The position numbers and the translations under genes were made by a program. Positions 18,306-26,829 of a stretch of 53,227 nucleotides of DNA are shown in pieces; the stretch's first letter is position 1; every line of letters begins with the position of its first letter. The notes beneath the pieces were generated by a model, which saw only the letters and a program-made list of their open reading frames with translations, was not told the origin of the DNA and did not search any database. The stretch is from an uncultured Afifella sp. (GTDB lineage: Bacteria; Pseudomonadota; Alphaproteobacteria; Rhizobiales; Afifellaceae). Location: positions 1 to 53,227 of the forward strand of contig CAMYKZ010000016.1 of NCBI GenBank assembly GCA_947259045.1, given 5' to 3'.

Positions 18306-19007
18306 CTAAAACCGTTCCACCCAGGGCCTCACTTCCATCTCCCACGACCAGGCTGACCGGTTTTGCGCCAGCACGGCCATGTAGGTCTCCGCAATGGCGT
18401 CCGGGTCGAGCATGGAATCGGGCTGGTCTGCCGGCTCCGACCGTTCAGGCCGCGCGGCATTTCTGATGCCGCCGTCGATGACGAAGTGCGCGACATGGAT
18501 GTTTTGCGGCTGCAATTCCCGGGCGATCGACTGGGCCAGTCCGCGCAACGCGAATTTTCCCATCGCAAACGGCGCCGATTGCGCATAACCCTTGATGCTG
18601 GCCGATGCGCCGGTGAAGAAGATCGCGCCGCCGCCGGCCGGAACCATCCGTTTTGCCGCCTGCTGGGCGACAAGAAAACCGCCAAAGGCGGAGATCAGAA
18701 GCGCTTTTTCCACATCGGTCGGATCCAGTTCGATGAACGGACCTCGGGCGCGGGCGCTGGAATTGTAGAGCACGAAGTCCGGCGCACCGAAATCCTCGTC
18801 AACCGCTGCAAACAGCGCCTCGACCTCTTCCCGCTCACCGGCGTCGCAGCGGTAGGCGCGGCCATCCAGCGTCTCAGCCAGTGCGGAATTGGTCTCAAGC
18901 GACCGTGCGGCAAGAGCGACTTTGGCGCCCTGGGCTGCCAGAAGGCGGGCGACCGATGCGGACAGGCCGGCACCGGCGCCGACAATCAGGGCTGTTTTCG
19001 GTTTCAT
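18306..19007 (-). CDS. SDR-family protein with Phe in place of the catalytic Tyr
   Basis: This 233-residue SDR has the cofactor motif VGAGAGLSAS near residue 10 and YNSSARARGPF in the middle. The active-site block TGASASIKGYAQSAPFAMGKFALRGLAQ has Phe where the YxxxK Tyr is expected; the Lys is kept. The base sequence (TTT) confirms Phe. This suggests altered or lost dehydrogenase chemistry, or a subfamily with another mechanism. AGGAG precedes the ATG. No partner gene is evident; the next gene on the same strand upstream is an exported protein. Confidence 0.85.
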   Translation of the reverse strand: MKPKTALIVGAGAGLSASVARLLAAQGAKVALAARSLETNSALAETLDGRAYRCDAGEREEVEALFAAVDEDFGAPDFVLYNSSARARGPFIELDPTDVEKALLISAFGGFLVAQQAAKRMVPAGGGAIFFTGASASIKGYAQSAPFAMGKFALRGLAQSIARELQPQNIHVAHFVIDGGIRNAARPERSEPADQPDSMLDPDAIAETYMAVLAQNRSAWSWEMEVRPWVERF

Positions 19008-19053
19008 CGCGATGATCTCCTGCGTTCAACTGCGTCGCCCGGCAGTTTACACG

Positions 19054-19623
19054 TCAGGCGCCGATATTGAAGGGGATCCGGAATTCGCCAGTCTTGCCGG
19101 AGACCTGATCCTTGACGGCAAACACGCCGACATAGGATCCGGGCCTGAGCGCCGGAAGAACCAGCGACAGCACCATGTTGAAATCGCGGTTCTGCGATCG
19201 CGACCTGTGGGTGACGGAAAACAGATCATCGCTTCGGGTCAGCACCTGCCCGGATGATGTTTCAATGGCGAAGTCCGTGTTCAGTCCGATCACGAACCGG
19301 TCGGCCTGACGGTCGATGCCGAATCCGACCGGTTCCGCATAGACGGTCAATGTGTCGCCGGTTTTGAAGTCGGACCCGGCGCGGACATCATAATCGCCAA
19401 ACCCGGCGGCCCGGTCGACAAGCATGGCTTTTTTGAACACCAGCGGGCTGGCCTGCCAGAAAGCGTGCAGCGCGGTGTTGAAAGCCGAATAGGCCGGCAT
19501 GGTCTGGCCCTGTGCCAGAAGCTCTTCCGCTCGCCCAGCCGCATCGCCTGCCGGGCCGGCAAGTGCGATCTGGCTTGAAAACATTGCCGCAAACAATGCG
19601 GCAGCGACGTTTTGGACCCGCAT
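19054..19623 (-). CDS. Exported protein of unknown function
   Basis: I do not recognise this 189-residue protein. It has a clear signal peptide (MRVQNVAAALFAAMFSSQIALA, cleavage after ALA). The mature part has DYDVRAGSDFKTGDTLTVYAEPVGFG, FVIGLNTDFAIETSSGQVL, and a C-terminal stretch LPALRPGSYVGVFAVKDQVSGKTGEFRIPFNI. This reads like an immunoglobulin-like or beta-sandwich domain. The start at 19623 is chosen because GGGGGA lies just upstream and the signal peptide then begins normally. It is separated from the cytochrome P460-like gene by a terminator. Confidence 0.75.
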   Translation of the reverse strand: MRVQNVAAALFAAMFSSQIALAGPAGDAAGRAEELLAQGQTMPAYSAFNTALHAFWQASPLVFKKAMLVDRAAGFGDYDVRAGSDFKTGDTLTVYAEPVGFGIDRQADRFVIGLNTDFAIETSSGQVLTRSDDLFSVTHRSRSQNRDFNMVLSLVLPALRPGSYVGVFAVKDQVSGKTGEFRIPFNIGA

Positions 19624-19710
19624 CAGACTGTCCCCCAACTGATTGTTTTCTGACTAATGGCGGATTTCATGATGCGGTGCAATGCGCTCTTAAGAGATTG
19701 TCATACAACG

Positions 19711-19736
19711 AAAAAGGCGCGCCCAGCGGACGCGCC
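19711..19736 (-). terminator. Rho-independent terminator of the cytochrome P460-like gene
   Basis: GGCGCG (19716-19721) and CGCGCC (19731-19736) form a GC-rich stem. On the minus strand it is followed by TTTTT (19715-19711), so it fits termination after the P460-like gene, whose stop is 25 bp away. Confidence 0.75.
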
Positions 19737-19760
19737 CCAAGTCAGACAGGAGTTTGCTTC

Positions 19761-20333
19761 CTACATATTGCGCAGGAATTCGTAATCGCCGCCGTCAGCA
19801 CCGGAGTGGCAGGCGATACAACCCGCATCCATGCCTTTGGCGATCTTGCCGGCCAGTTGCATGCCCTTCGGGTTCTTGTCGAGCGAACCGTCGCCAAGAA
19901 ATTTCGCCCAGAAGATGTTCTTGTTGTCGTCGTCATATCCGGCTTCGCGGAAAAACATGACGGTGACGGCAGCAGGCTTCTTGCCGGCATCGTTATTGAC
20001 CTGTTCCGGCGTCAGACCTTCCGGGCCGTAATTCTGTTTGACGATAACCGTGCCTGTATGTTCGCCAATGGTCACCTGACCGTACAGCGTTTCAAGAACG
20101 AAACCATGCGGCTCCGTGCCTTCGTAGGCAACCGTGCGAATTCTGCCGTCGCCGACAAGTTTGGCATCAGTCAGCGCCGACCAAAGCTGTTGTGAGTAGG
20201 CGACATCCTCATCGCCGCCGAACGGCGCCATCTGGCTGTTGGCTGTTCCGACCGCCAGGCCGACAGCTCCGGTTATCCCCGCGACCGCGGCCAGGGCGAT
20301 CATTCTTTTTTTCAAGACAGACATTTTCGACAT
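19761..20333 (-). CDS. Exported cytochrome P460-like c-type haem protein
   Basis: This 190-residue protein has an N-terminal signal/anchor segment (residues about 10-32, ALAAVAGITGAVGLAVG). A single c-type haem motif CIACH lies near the C-terminus, followed by DYEFLRNM. One haem motif at the C-terminal end, preceded by AVTVMFFREAGYDDDNKNIFWAKF, is the layout of the cytochrome P460 family, whose characterised members oxidise hydroxylamine or NO in the periplasm. The position of the cross-linking Lys cannot be assigned by eye. GGAGG lies before the ATG at 20333. It is monocistronic. Confidence 0.7.
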   Translation of the reverse strand: MSKMSVLKKRMIALAAVAGITGAVGLAVGTANSQMAPFGGDEDVAYSQQLWSALTDAKLVGDGRIRTVAYEGTEPHGFVLETLYGQVTIGEHTGTVIVKQNYGPEGLTPEQVNNDAGKKPAAVTVMFFREAGYDDDNKNIFWAKFLGDGSLDKNPKGMQLAGKIAKGMDAGCIACHSGADGGDYEFLRNM

Positions 20334-20452
20334 CGATATTCCTCCGGCTGATTCCAACCGAGGAACCTTAGCTTCGGCGCGTCGATGCCGCACGTCACAC
20401 TCTCTCACAACTTGTTGACCCGGGCGTGAAATCTGGAACGTGAGTAACGGGG

Positions 20453-21772
20453 TCAGCTGGTTTTATCGCCCACCGTCACGACGGAGATCGAACCGCCGAA
20501 CAGCCTGGCGGCTGCCCGCTTGACGTCCTCTAACGTCACCGCTTCGATCAGGCTGTTGCGTTCGGCGATATAATCCATGCCCAGTTTATCGAGCTGGATG
20601 CCGATCAATTGCCTGGCGATCTTGCGGGACGCGTCAAAACGAAGCGCGTAGTTGCCGGTCAGGTAGGCCTTAGCCTTCTGCAGTTCCTCAGCACTTGGCC
20701 CTTCGGCGGCAAACCGTTCGATTTCAGCCTTCATAATGCCTATGGCTTCGTCGGCGGCATCGGCGCGTGTGGCGGCGGCGGCGACGTAGGCGCCGGAATG
20801 GTCATAGGGGATCAGACCGGTGCCTACCGAATAGGCGAGGCCACGCTTTTCACGGATTTCGTTGTAGAGCCGGGAGGAAAAGGTGCCGCCGCCCAATATG
20901 TGATTGGCGATATAACCTGCGATGAAATCAGGATCGTCGCGCTTCATGCCGGCGCCGCCGATCCGGATCACCGTCTGCGGCAGGGCAAGTTCGACATGCT
21001 CCTGTTTGCCGGCCGCCGGCGTGATATCATCGACCTTTGCCAATTCAGCACTCTCAGGCAGGCCGCCAAACATCAGGTCGAGCGTGCCAGCCAGTTCCTC
21101 TGCGCTGATGGCGCCGACAACGGCGACATGGAGGTTATCGCGCGCCAGCAGACGTTTGTGGAATGTACGCAGATCGTCGGCCGTTAGCCCGCCCACGGAA
21201 TCCTGCGTTCCCTCGACAAACTGGCCATAGGGGTGATCTCCGAAAAGCGATTTGGCGAAAGCCTTGCGGGCCAGTTCCTGCGGATCGGTCTGGCCGCGTT
21301 TCAGGCCGGAAATGATCTGTCCCTTGATCCGCCCGACGGGTTCGTCGTCGAACCGGGGTTCGGTGATGGCAACCCGTGTCAGTTCGAACGCTTCGCCCTT
21401 ATTGACCTGAAGTGTCCGCATATTGCCGTAGAAGGCGTCGCGCCCGGCGTCGAATGACAGATCGACATTGAACTTCTGCAGCCGGGCCTGGAATGCCCGC
21501 GAATCAAGGTCGCCTGCACCTTCGTCCAGCATTCCCGACAACAGATTCGCCAAGCCGGATTGCGAAGCATTCTCCTGTGCCGCGCCGCCGCGGAAGGCGA
21601 AATTCACGGTGATGATCGGGACCGTATAATCCTCCACCAGCCAGGCGGAAATCCCGCCTGGGCTTTTCACTTCCTTGATATTCACCGCCTGAGCGGCTTC
21701 CGGAACAAGAACGGCGATAGACATGAATACTCCTGCAAAGACCTGCAGCGCGATGGCCGGAATCCGCATCAT
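20453..21772 (-). CDS. M16-family peptidase homologue without the zinc-binding motif
   Basis: This 439-residue exported protein (signal peptide to about residue 28) belongs to the insulinase/processing-peptidase family. It lacks the HxxEH zinc motif in its N-terminal half. It keeps the R/Y-type segment FSSRLYNEIREKRGLAYSV in the C-terminal half, which marks the substrate-gripping partner. It is thus the non-catalytic subunit, like the alpha chain in mitochondrial processing peptidase. The start overlaps the stop of the upstream catalytic gene (ATGA), so the two are made together and probably form a heterodimer in the periplasm. Confidence 0.92.
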   Translation of the reverse strand: MMRIPAIALQVFAGVFMSIAVLVPEAAQAVNIKEVKSPGGISAWLVEDYTVPIITVNFAFRGGAAQENASQSGLANLLSGMLDEGAGDLDSRAFQARLQKFNVDLSFDAGRDAFYGNMRTLQVNKGEAFELTRVAITEPRFDDEPVGRIKGQIISGLKRGQTDPQELARKAFAKSLFGDHPYGQFVEGTQDSVGGLTADDLRTFHKRLLARDNLHVAVVGAISAEELAGTLDLMFGGLPESAELAKVDDITPAAGKQEHVELALPQTVIRIGGAGMKRDDPDFIAGYIANHILGGGTFSSRLYNEIREKRGLAYSVGTGLIPYDHSGAYVAAAATRADAADEAIGIMKAEIERFAAEGPSAEELQKAKAYLTGNYALRFDASRKIARQLIGIQLDKLGMDYIAERNSLIEAVTLEDVKRAAARLFGGSISVVTVGDKTS

Positions 21773-23181
21773 GATTTCCCGTCCTGTTCTGCTTTTTTGA
21801 CGATTGGTTTGAGATAACCTGTGACCGATTTCTCAGGTTTCAGAAATTCTGCCGCGGCCTGGCTGACCTGCTCGGCAGTCACCGCCTGAATGCGCTCAGG
21901 CCAGCTTTGCACCTTATCCAGCGAGCTGCCGTTGGTCAGCGCGGAGCCGACGATCCGGGCAAGCGACTGCTGGCTGTCCTGGCTGTAGATCGCCTGGGCG
22001 ACGACGGAACTCTTGGCCCGCTCCAGTTCTTCCTCATTGACGCCGTTTTCCACCAGATCGGCGATCACCCGCTCCATCTCGGCTTCAAGATCGGTCAGGC
22101 TGATGCCGGGTTTGGGAACGCCGTAGATCACGAACCGTGTCGCATCGACGCCCGACGACTGGTAATAGGCGCCGGCATAGGTCGCCAGACCCTTGCCGCG
22201 CACCAGCCCGTCGTAGAACCGGCTTGTCGAACCGCCGCCGATAATATCGGCCAGTACGCTCAGCGCTTCCGCCCCGCCGGAATCCGCCGTTGTGCTGGAG
22301 GGTGTAATAAAAGCGCGCTGCAGGGTCGGTTCGCGCACCTTTTCATCGCGCACCGTCAGCGTATGCGGCCCGACCATCGGCGGTTCGGCCGGGCGCGGCG
22401 CACGAACGGCTTCCGGGCGGGCCGTGATCCGGCCGTATGTCTTTTCCGCCAGCGCCCGGACTTCGTCGGGCCCGACATCGCCGGCCACGACCAGCAGGGC
22501 ATTGTTGGGCGTATAATAACGATTGTAGAAATCCAGCGCCGTCCGCCGGTCAAGCGCACTGATCTCGTGCTGCCAGCCGATCACCGGCCGGCCGTAGGGG
22601 TGGTTTTTGTAAAGCGTCGCCGAAAGCGCCTCGCTCAGCAGCGAACCCGGATCGTTTTCAATCCGCTGCCGGCGCTCTTCCAGCACCACATCGCGTTCGG
22701 GAATGACGACCGCGTCACTGAGTACCAGATTGGTCATCCGGTCGGCTTCAAAGGCCATCATCTCGCCCAGATGCTCTTTCGCGACACGCTGGAAATATGC
22801 GGTGTAATCAGCTGATGTGAATGCGTTTTCCTCGCCGCCAATCTCCGAGATGCGTTCCGAGAACGCGCCGTCCGGGTGCGCGGTTGTGCCCTTGAACATC
22901 AAATGTTCCAGAAAGTGGGCAATGCCCGACTGGCCCGTCACCTCGTCGGCTGCACCGACCCGGTACCATATCATGTGCGTGACAACCGGCGCCCTGCGGT
23001 CGGGAATGACAACCACGTCAAGCCCGTTTTCAAGACGGAATTGCACGGCATTGGGGGCGATTCGCGGTACGGCGGCGGCTTCGGTTGCTGTTTTCTGATC
23101 GGCGGCATGAACGGGAACAGCGGTCATCAAAACTCCTATCATGACGCTGGAGGTGGCCAGAGCAAACATGGATCGTATCAT
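21769..23181 (-). CDS. M16-family zinc peptidase (catalytic subunit)
   Basis: This 470-residue exported protease has a signal peptide (to about residue 26, VPVHA). The inverted zinc motif HFLEH lies near residue 89, and the third ligand Glu is about 76 residues later in ERDVVLEERRQR. The C-terminal M16 domain (GGGSTSRFYDGLVRGKGLA) is present. It would degrade short peptides in the periplasm together with the overlapping non-catalytic partner. The pair is a common feature of alphaproteobacteria. It is divergent from the HAD/ribF genes, with 185 bp between. Confidence 0.95.
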   Translation of the reverse strand: MIRSMFALATSSVMIGVLMTAVPVHAADQKTATEAAAVPRIAPNAVQFRLENGLDVVVIPDRRAPVVTHMIWYRVGAADEVTGQSGIAHFLEHLMFKGTTAHPDGAFSERISEIGGEENAFTSADYTAYFQRVAKEHLGEMMAFEADRMTNLVLSDAVVIPERDVVLEERRQRIENDPGSLLSEALSATLYKNHPYGRPVIGWQHEISALDRRTALDFYNRYYTPNNALLVVAGDVGPDEVRALAEKTYGRITARPEAVRAPRPAEPPMVGPHTLTVRDEKVREPTLQRAFITPSSTTADSGGAEALSVLADIIGGGSTSRFYDGLVRGKGLATYAGAYYQSSGVDATRFVIYGVPKPGISLTDLEAEMERVIADLVENGVNEEELERAKSSVVAQAIYSQDSQQSLARIVGSALTNGSSLDKVQSWPERIQAVTAEQVSQAAAEFLKPEKSVTGYLKPIVKKAEQDGKS

Positions 23182-23366
23182 CGGCTCGCAATCTCCTTGG
23201 CGGACGGATTCATCCTATATAGGCATGGTCATCGTTCAAGGCGAATGAACATTCGGTCATAATCCTGTTGGTTTCTGGTTAACGGCAAATCGGCCGATTG
23301 CAACCATTGACCGGAACGCCCTGGCCCGATAGGCGCTGTCTGTCAGAAGTCGGAAAGATCCTGCAC

Positions 23367-24251
23367 ATGAATAAACGGCCGGAACAGATAAATGGACTGA
23401 GCGAAATCGCCGGCCGGTATGAGAGCCTGTTTTGCGATGTCTGGGGTGTGTTGCACAATGGCGTGGCCGCCTTTGCGGGCACCGTTGAAGCCCTGAGTGC
23501 ATTTCGCCGCGAAACCGGAGGCTCTGTCATTCTGGTGACCAACGCGCCGCGTCCGGCCGCCGCCATTGCCGTTCAGCTTGCCGGGTTCGGAGTGCCCGAC
23601 GATGCCTATGACCATATCGTCACCTCCGGCGATGTCACCCGGTCAGCCGTCGCCGCCCGGCCGGGGGCCCGGGTCTTTCACCTCGGCCCGGAAAGAGACC
23701 TCGGCTTTTATGAGGATCTGGATATCACCCTGGTCGGTGCCGAAGACGCCGATCTGATCGCCTGTACCGGCCTGTTCGACGATACCGTGGAAACGCCGGA
23801 CGATTACCGTGAGCGATTGCAGGATTTCAGTGCCCGCAAGCTGCCCATGGTCTGCGCCAATCCCGATATTGTGGTTGAACGCGGCAACGCTCTGGTCTGG
23901 TGCGCAGGTGCGCTGGCGCGTCTTTATCAGGAGCTTGGCGGAGAGGTTATTCTGGCCGGCAAACCCCATGCGCCGATCTATGATGTGGCGATGGAAATGG
24001 CCGGTCTTTCAGACCGAAGCCGTGTGCTGGCGATCGGCGACGGCCTGCCGACCGATATAAAAGGCGCCTGCAAGGCCGGTATTGACGCTCTTTTTATCAC
24101 CGGCGGTATCCATTCCGCCGATTTCGGCCCGCTCATGTCCCCCGATCCTGACAAGATCAGAGCGCGGCTTCTGGCTGAAGGGCTTGGCGCCGTGGCGTTC
24201 ATGCCCATGCTGGCCTGGCAGGATGCATCCGGACACGGTGACCCGGCATGA
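23367..24251 (+). CDS. HAD-superfamily class IIA phosphatase (TIGR01459-like)
   Basis: This 294-residue cytoplasmic HAD hydrolase has the first motif in the form FCDVWGVLHNG, with the nucleophile Asp kept. As typical of this subfamily the second Asp is Trp. Motif II is ILVTNAPRP, the Lys motif is LAGKPHAPIYDVAM and the acidic motif IGDGLPTDIKGA. It is related to the NagD/AraL phosphatases; its substrate is not known. ATG 23367 is chosen because it gives the family N-terminus and GGAAAG lies upstream. It overlaps ribF by four bases (ATGA), so a role linked to flavin nucleotide metabolism is possible. Confidence 0.88.
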   Translation: MNKRPEQINGLSEIAGRYESLFCDVWGVLHNGVAAFAGTVEALSAFRRETGGSVILVTNAPRPAAAIAVQLAGFGVPDDAYDHIVTSGDVTRSAVAARPGARVFHLGPERDLGFYEDLDITLVGAEDADLIACTGLFDDTVETPDDYRERLQDFSARKLPMVCANPDIVVERGNALVWCAGALARLYQELGGEVILAGKPHAPIYDVAMEMAGLSDRSRVLAIGDGLPTDIKGACKAGIDALFITGGIHSADFGPLMSPDPDKIRARLLAEGLGAVAFMPMLAWQDASGHGDPA

Positions 24252-25252
24252 ACGAACAGGAGCAGACATTGCTTCTGGCCAGCCTGGAGACAATGCCGCC
24301 GGGCTGGCGCAATGCGGTGGTGGCAATCGGTAATTTCGACGGCGTTCATACCGGACATCAGGCGGTTCTGGCTGCCGCGCGGGCTGAGGCCGCCCGCATC
24401 GGTGCGCCGCTGATCATGATGACGTTCGAGCCGCATCCGCGAACATTTTTTGCCCCGCAGGCACCGATATTCCGGCTGACCGACGCCAATGTCAAAACCG
24501 CAATTGCCTGTGCCGCCGGCGTCGATGGCGTACTTGTGCTGCCGTTTGACGGCGAATTGTCGGCCATGAGCGCGGAAGATTTCGTTCGCGGGATATTGCT
24601 GGAACAACTGGCGATCCGCCATGCCGTGACCGGATATGACTTCCACTTCGGCCACAAACGTCTTGGAACACCGGATTTTCTCAAGCGTGCCGGTGCGCAG
24701 CACGGATTTGGCGTTACCATCGTTGCCGAACACGGGGATGAAGGCGGTGCGGTTTCGTCGTCGCGAATCCGCGGCGCGCTGGCCGATGGCGCGGTAGGCG
24801 AGGCACGTGAAATGCTTGGCTGGACATGGTCGGTTGCCGGCGAAATCCGCCATGGCGAAAAGCGCGGTCGCGCGCTTGGGTTTCCGACCGCAAATATGAT
24901 CCTCGATCCGGCCTGCAATCTGCGGCACGGAATTTATGCCGTGCATCTCACGCGCAGAGACGGCAGCGTGCAGGACGGTGTTGCCAGTTTTGGCCGCCGC
25001 CCGACCTTCGACAATGGCCCGCCCCTGCTGGAGACCTATCTGTTCGATTTTTCAGGCGACCTCTATGGTCAAACGGTTCTGGTGTCACTTGCCGGCTGGA
25101 TCCGGCCGGAACTGAAATTCGACGATGTCGAAGCCCTGATTGCGCAGATGACCAGGGACAGCGCCGAGGCGCGAGCCTGTCTTTGCGGTGAGCAGACGGC
25201 GCCGCTTGACAATGATGTCCCGCGGGTCTGGCTGCAACTGGCCACCGGATGA
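24248..25252 (+). CDS. ribF: Bifunctional riboflavin kinase/FMN adenylyltransferase
   Basis: RibF phosphorylates riboflavin to FMN and then adenylates it to FAD. The 334-residue protein has the N-terminal adenylyltransferase domain with AIGNFDGVHTGHQ, FEPHPRTFF, GYDFHFGHKR and SSSRIRGAL. The C-terminal kinase domain has KRGRALGFPTANM and ASFGRRPTF. It is translationally coupled to the HAD phosphatase. No FMN riboswitch-like leader is evident. An SDR gene begins 4 bp after its stop. Confidence 0.96.
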   Translation: MNEQEQTLLLASLETMPPGWRNAVVAIGNFDGVHTGHQAVLAAARAEAARIGAPLIMMTFEPHPRTFFAPQAPIFRLTDANVKTAIACAAGVDGVLVLPFDGELSAMSAEDFVRGILLEQLAIRHAVTGYDFHFGHKRLGTPDFLKRAGAQHGFGVTIVAEHGDEGGAVSSSRIRGALADGAVGEAREMLGWTWSVAGEIRHGEKRGRALGFPTANMILDPACNLRHGIYAVHLTRRDGSVQDGVASFGRRPTFDNGPPLLETYLFDFSGDLYGQTVLVSLAGWIRPELKFDDVEALIAQMTRDSAEARACLCGEQTAPLDNDVPRVWLQLATG

Positions 25253-25256
25253 AACA

Positions 25257-25982
25257 ATGCTGAACATCTTTGAAGGCCGCCGCATCCTGGTCACAGGCGC
25301 GTCCGGCGGGATCGGACTGAGCCTCACCCGCAAAATGGCGCTCGCCGGCGGTGAAATTCTCGGCGTTGGCCGCCGGCCGGCATCCGAACTGCCGGGTGAT
25401 TTTCCGGCCATAACCTATTGCCAGGCGGATCTGGCAAAGCCGGACGTCGTTGGACAAATCATTGCTGCAGCCGATGATCTTGACTGGGATACGCTGGATT
25501 ATCTGATCCTCAATGCCGGGACCGGGCGTTATGCCGGCATTGAGACCGAAGATACAGGCAGCATTACAACTGCTGTTGCCGTTAACCTGGCCGCGCCAGT
25601 GCAGACGGTCCACAGCTTTGCCGACCGGCTGCTGGCGGCGCACGGAAAAGTGGTTCTGGTCGGCTCGGTGGCCCGCAACGGGTCTGCCGGGTTTCCGGTC
25701 TATGCCGCAACAAAGGCTGCGCTGAACGGATTTGCCCGCTCACTGCGCTCGGAATGGCAGGGCCGCATCCGTGTCCAGATCCTGCATCCCGGACCGACCG
25801 CCACCGACATCCACGCCCGCGCCGGGTTTAATCCGGGCTGGATCGGCAAACTGTTTCTGAAACCCGCCGACGTGGCGGAGGTGATGGCCCGGCAGATGGC
25901 CGGCAACCGGTCGCCTGTGACGATCGGATACCGCAGGGTGATGCGGATGAAGGAAACCCGTCTGCTGCGGGGCGGCGGCTGA
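25257..25982 (+). CDS. SDR-family oxidoreductase
   Basis: This 241-residue classical SDR has the cofactor motif TGASGGIG near residue 13, LNAGTG in the middle, GSVARNG with the catalytic Ser, and the intact active site YAATK. The cofactor preference and substrate are unknown. The start at 25257 lies 4 bp after ribF, and the gene overlaps the next SDR at TGATG. The run HAD-ribF-SDR-SDR thus looks like one transcript. Confidence 0.88.
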   Translation: MLNIFEGRRILVTGASGGIGLSLTRKMALAGGEILGVGRRPASELPGDFPAITYCQADLAKPDVVGQIIAAADDLDWDTLDYLILNAGTGRYAGIETEDTGSITTAVAVNLAAPVQTVHSFADRLLAAHGKVVLVGSVARNGSAGFPVYAATKAALNGFARSLRSEWQGRIRVQILHPGPTATDIHARAGFNPGWIGKLFLKPADVAEVMARQMAGNRSPVTIGYRRVMRMKETRLLRGGG

Positions 25983-26767
25983 TGACCGGTTCACGCAAAG
26001 CGCTGGTGACCGGAGCTGCCGCCGGGCTGGGCCTTGCCATGACGCGGCAATTGCTGGCGTCGGACTTTCACGTCGTCGCCCTTGACCGGGACGGCGCGGC
26101 ATTGGCGCGGTTGCGCGATCAGGCGGGCGGGCAGTTGGACCCGGTGACCGCCGATCTTTCTGATCTTGCGGCGCTTGATGCGCTGGGCGCCGACCTCGCC
26201 AGCCGCGGCCCCTATCAGCGCGTCGTGATGAATGCCGGCATAAACGCCACCGGCGCGTTCGAGACCATTCCGTTTCAGATTCAGGACAGGCTGATTGCCG
26301 TCAATCTGACGGCGCCGATGACGTTGACAGCGGCGCTGGTGCGCGAAGGCGCCATCGGTAACGGCGGCTGCCTTGTTTTTGTCTCCTCGCTGTCGCGGTT
26401 CGTTGGTTATCCGGGTGCGGCGACTTATGCGGCAACAAAAGAGGGGATCGCGGTGTTCGCCCGCTCATTGCGCAAACCGCTCGCGCGCCGCAAGATCAAG
26501 GTGCTGACGGTTTGCCCGGGGCCGCTGGATACTGCTCACGCGGACGAACACGCACCGCAAGGCGCCGACGTGTCAAAACGCATGAAGCCGGACGAGGCTG
26601 CCAGACATGTGCTTGCAGCCGCCAACCGGCCGGGATTGGCAGGATTGTTTCTTGGCGGCGGGGTATCGGTGCCGGGAATCGGGCCGAAGTTCATCGCCTT
26701 GGCCGGGCGGTTGTTGCCCGGTGCGAGCACAGCAATGATGCGCCGGATCATTTTCGAAAAATTCTGA
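25982..26767 (+). CDS. SDR-family oxidoreductase
   Basis: This 261-residue SDR has TGAAAGLGLA for cofactor binding, MNAGIN, SSLSRFVGYPGAATYAATK with catalytic Ser and YxxxK. Its C-terminal tail is hydrophobic/basic (LAGRLLPGASTAMMRRIIFEKF region) and could sit on the membrane, as in SDRs acting on lipid-like substrates. It overlaps the previous SDR by one base. The two are sequence-related and may act on the same or successive substrates. Confidence 0.88.
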   Translation: MTGSRKALVTGAAAGLGLAMTRQLLASDFHVVALDRDGAALARLRDQAGGQLDPVTADLSDLAALDALGADLASRGPYQRVVMNAGINATGAFETIPFQIQDRLIAVNLTAPMTLTAALVREGAIGNGGCLVFVSSLSRFVGYPGAATYAATKEGIAVFARSLRKPLARRKIKVLTVCPGPLDTAHADEHAPQGADVSKRMKPDEAARHVLAAANRPGLAGLFLGGGVSVPGIGPKFIALAGRLLPGASTAMMRRIIFEKF

Positions 26768-26829
26768 CGGAACCCTCTGCAACCAATCTGCCGCCCCGGC
26801 GTTGGAATCTATAGATCGGGGACGTTGAG

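Noticed and set aside
24150-24247. FMN riboswitch before ribF
   Set aside because: The start of ribF overlaps the preceding gene, so there is no leader to hold it.
26770-26806. Second EcfG promoter before the AI-2E family gene
   Set aside because: GGAAC is present at 26770 but the next GTT lies about 26 bp away, far outside the 16-17 bp spacing.
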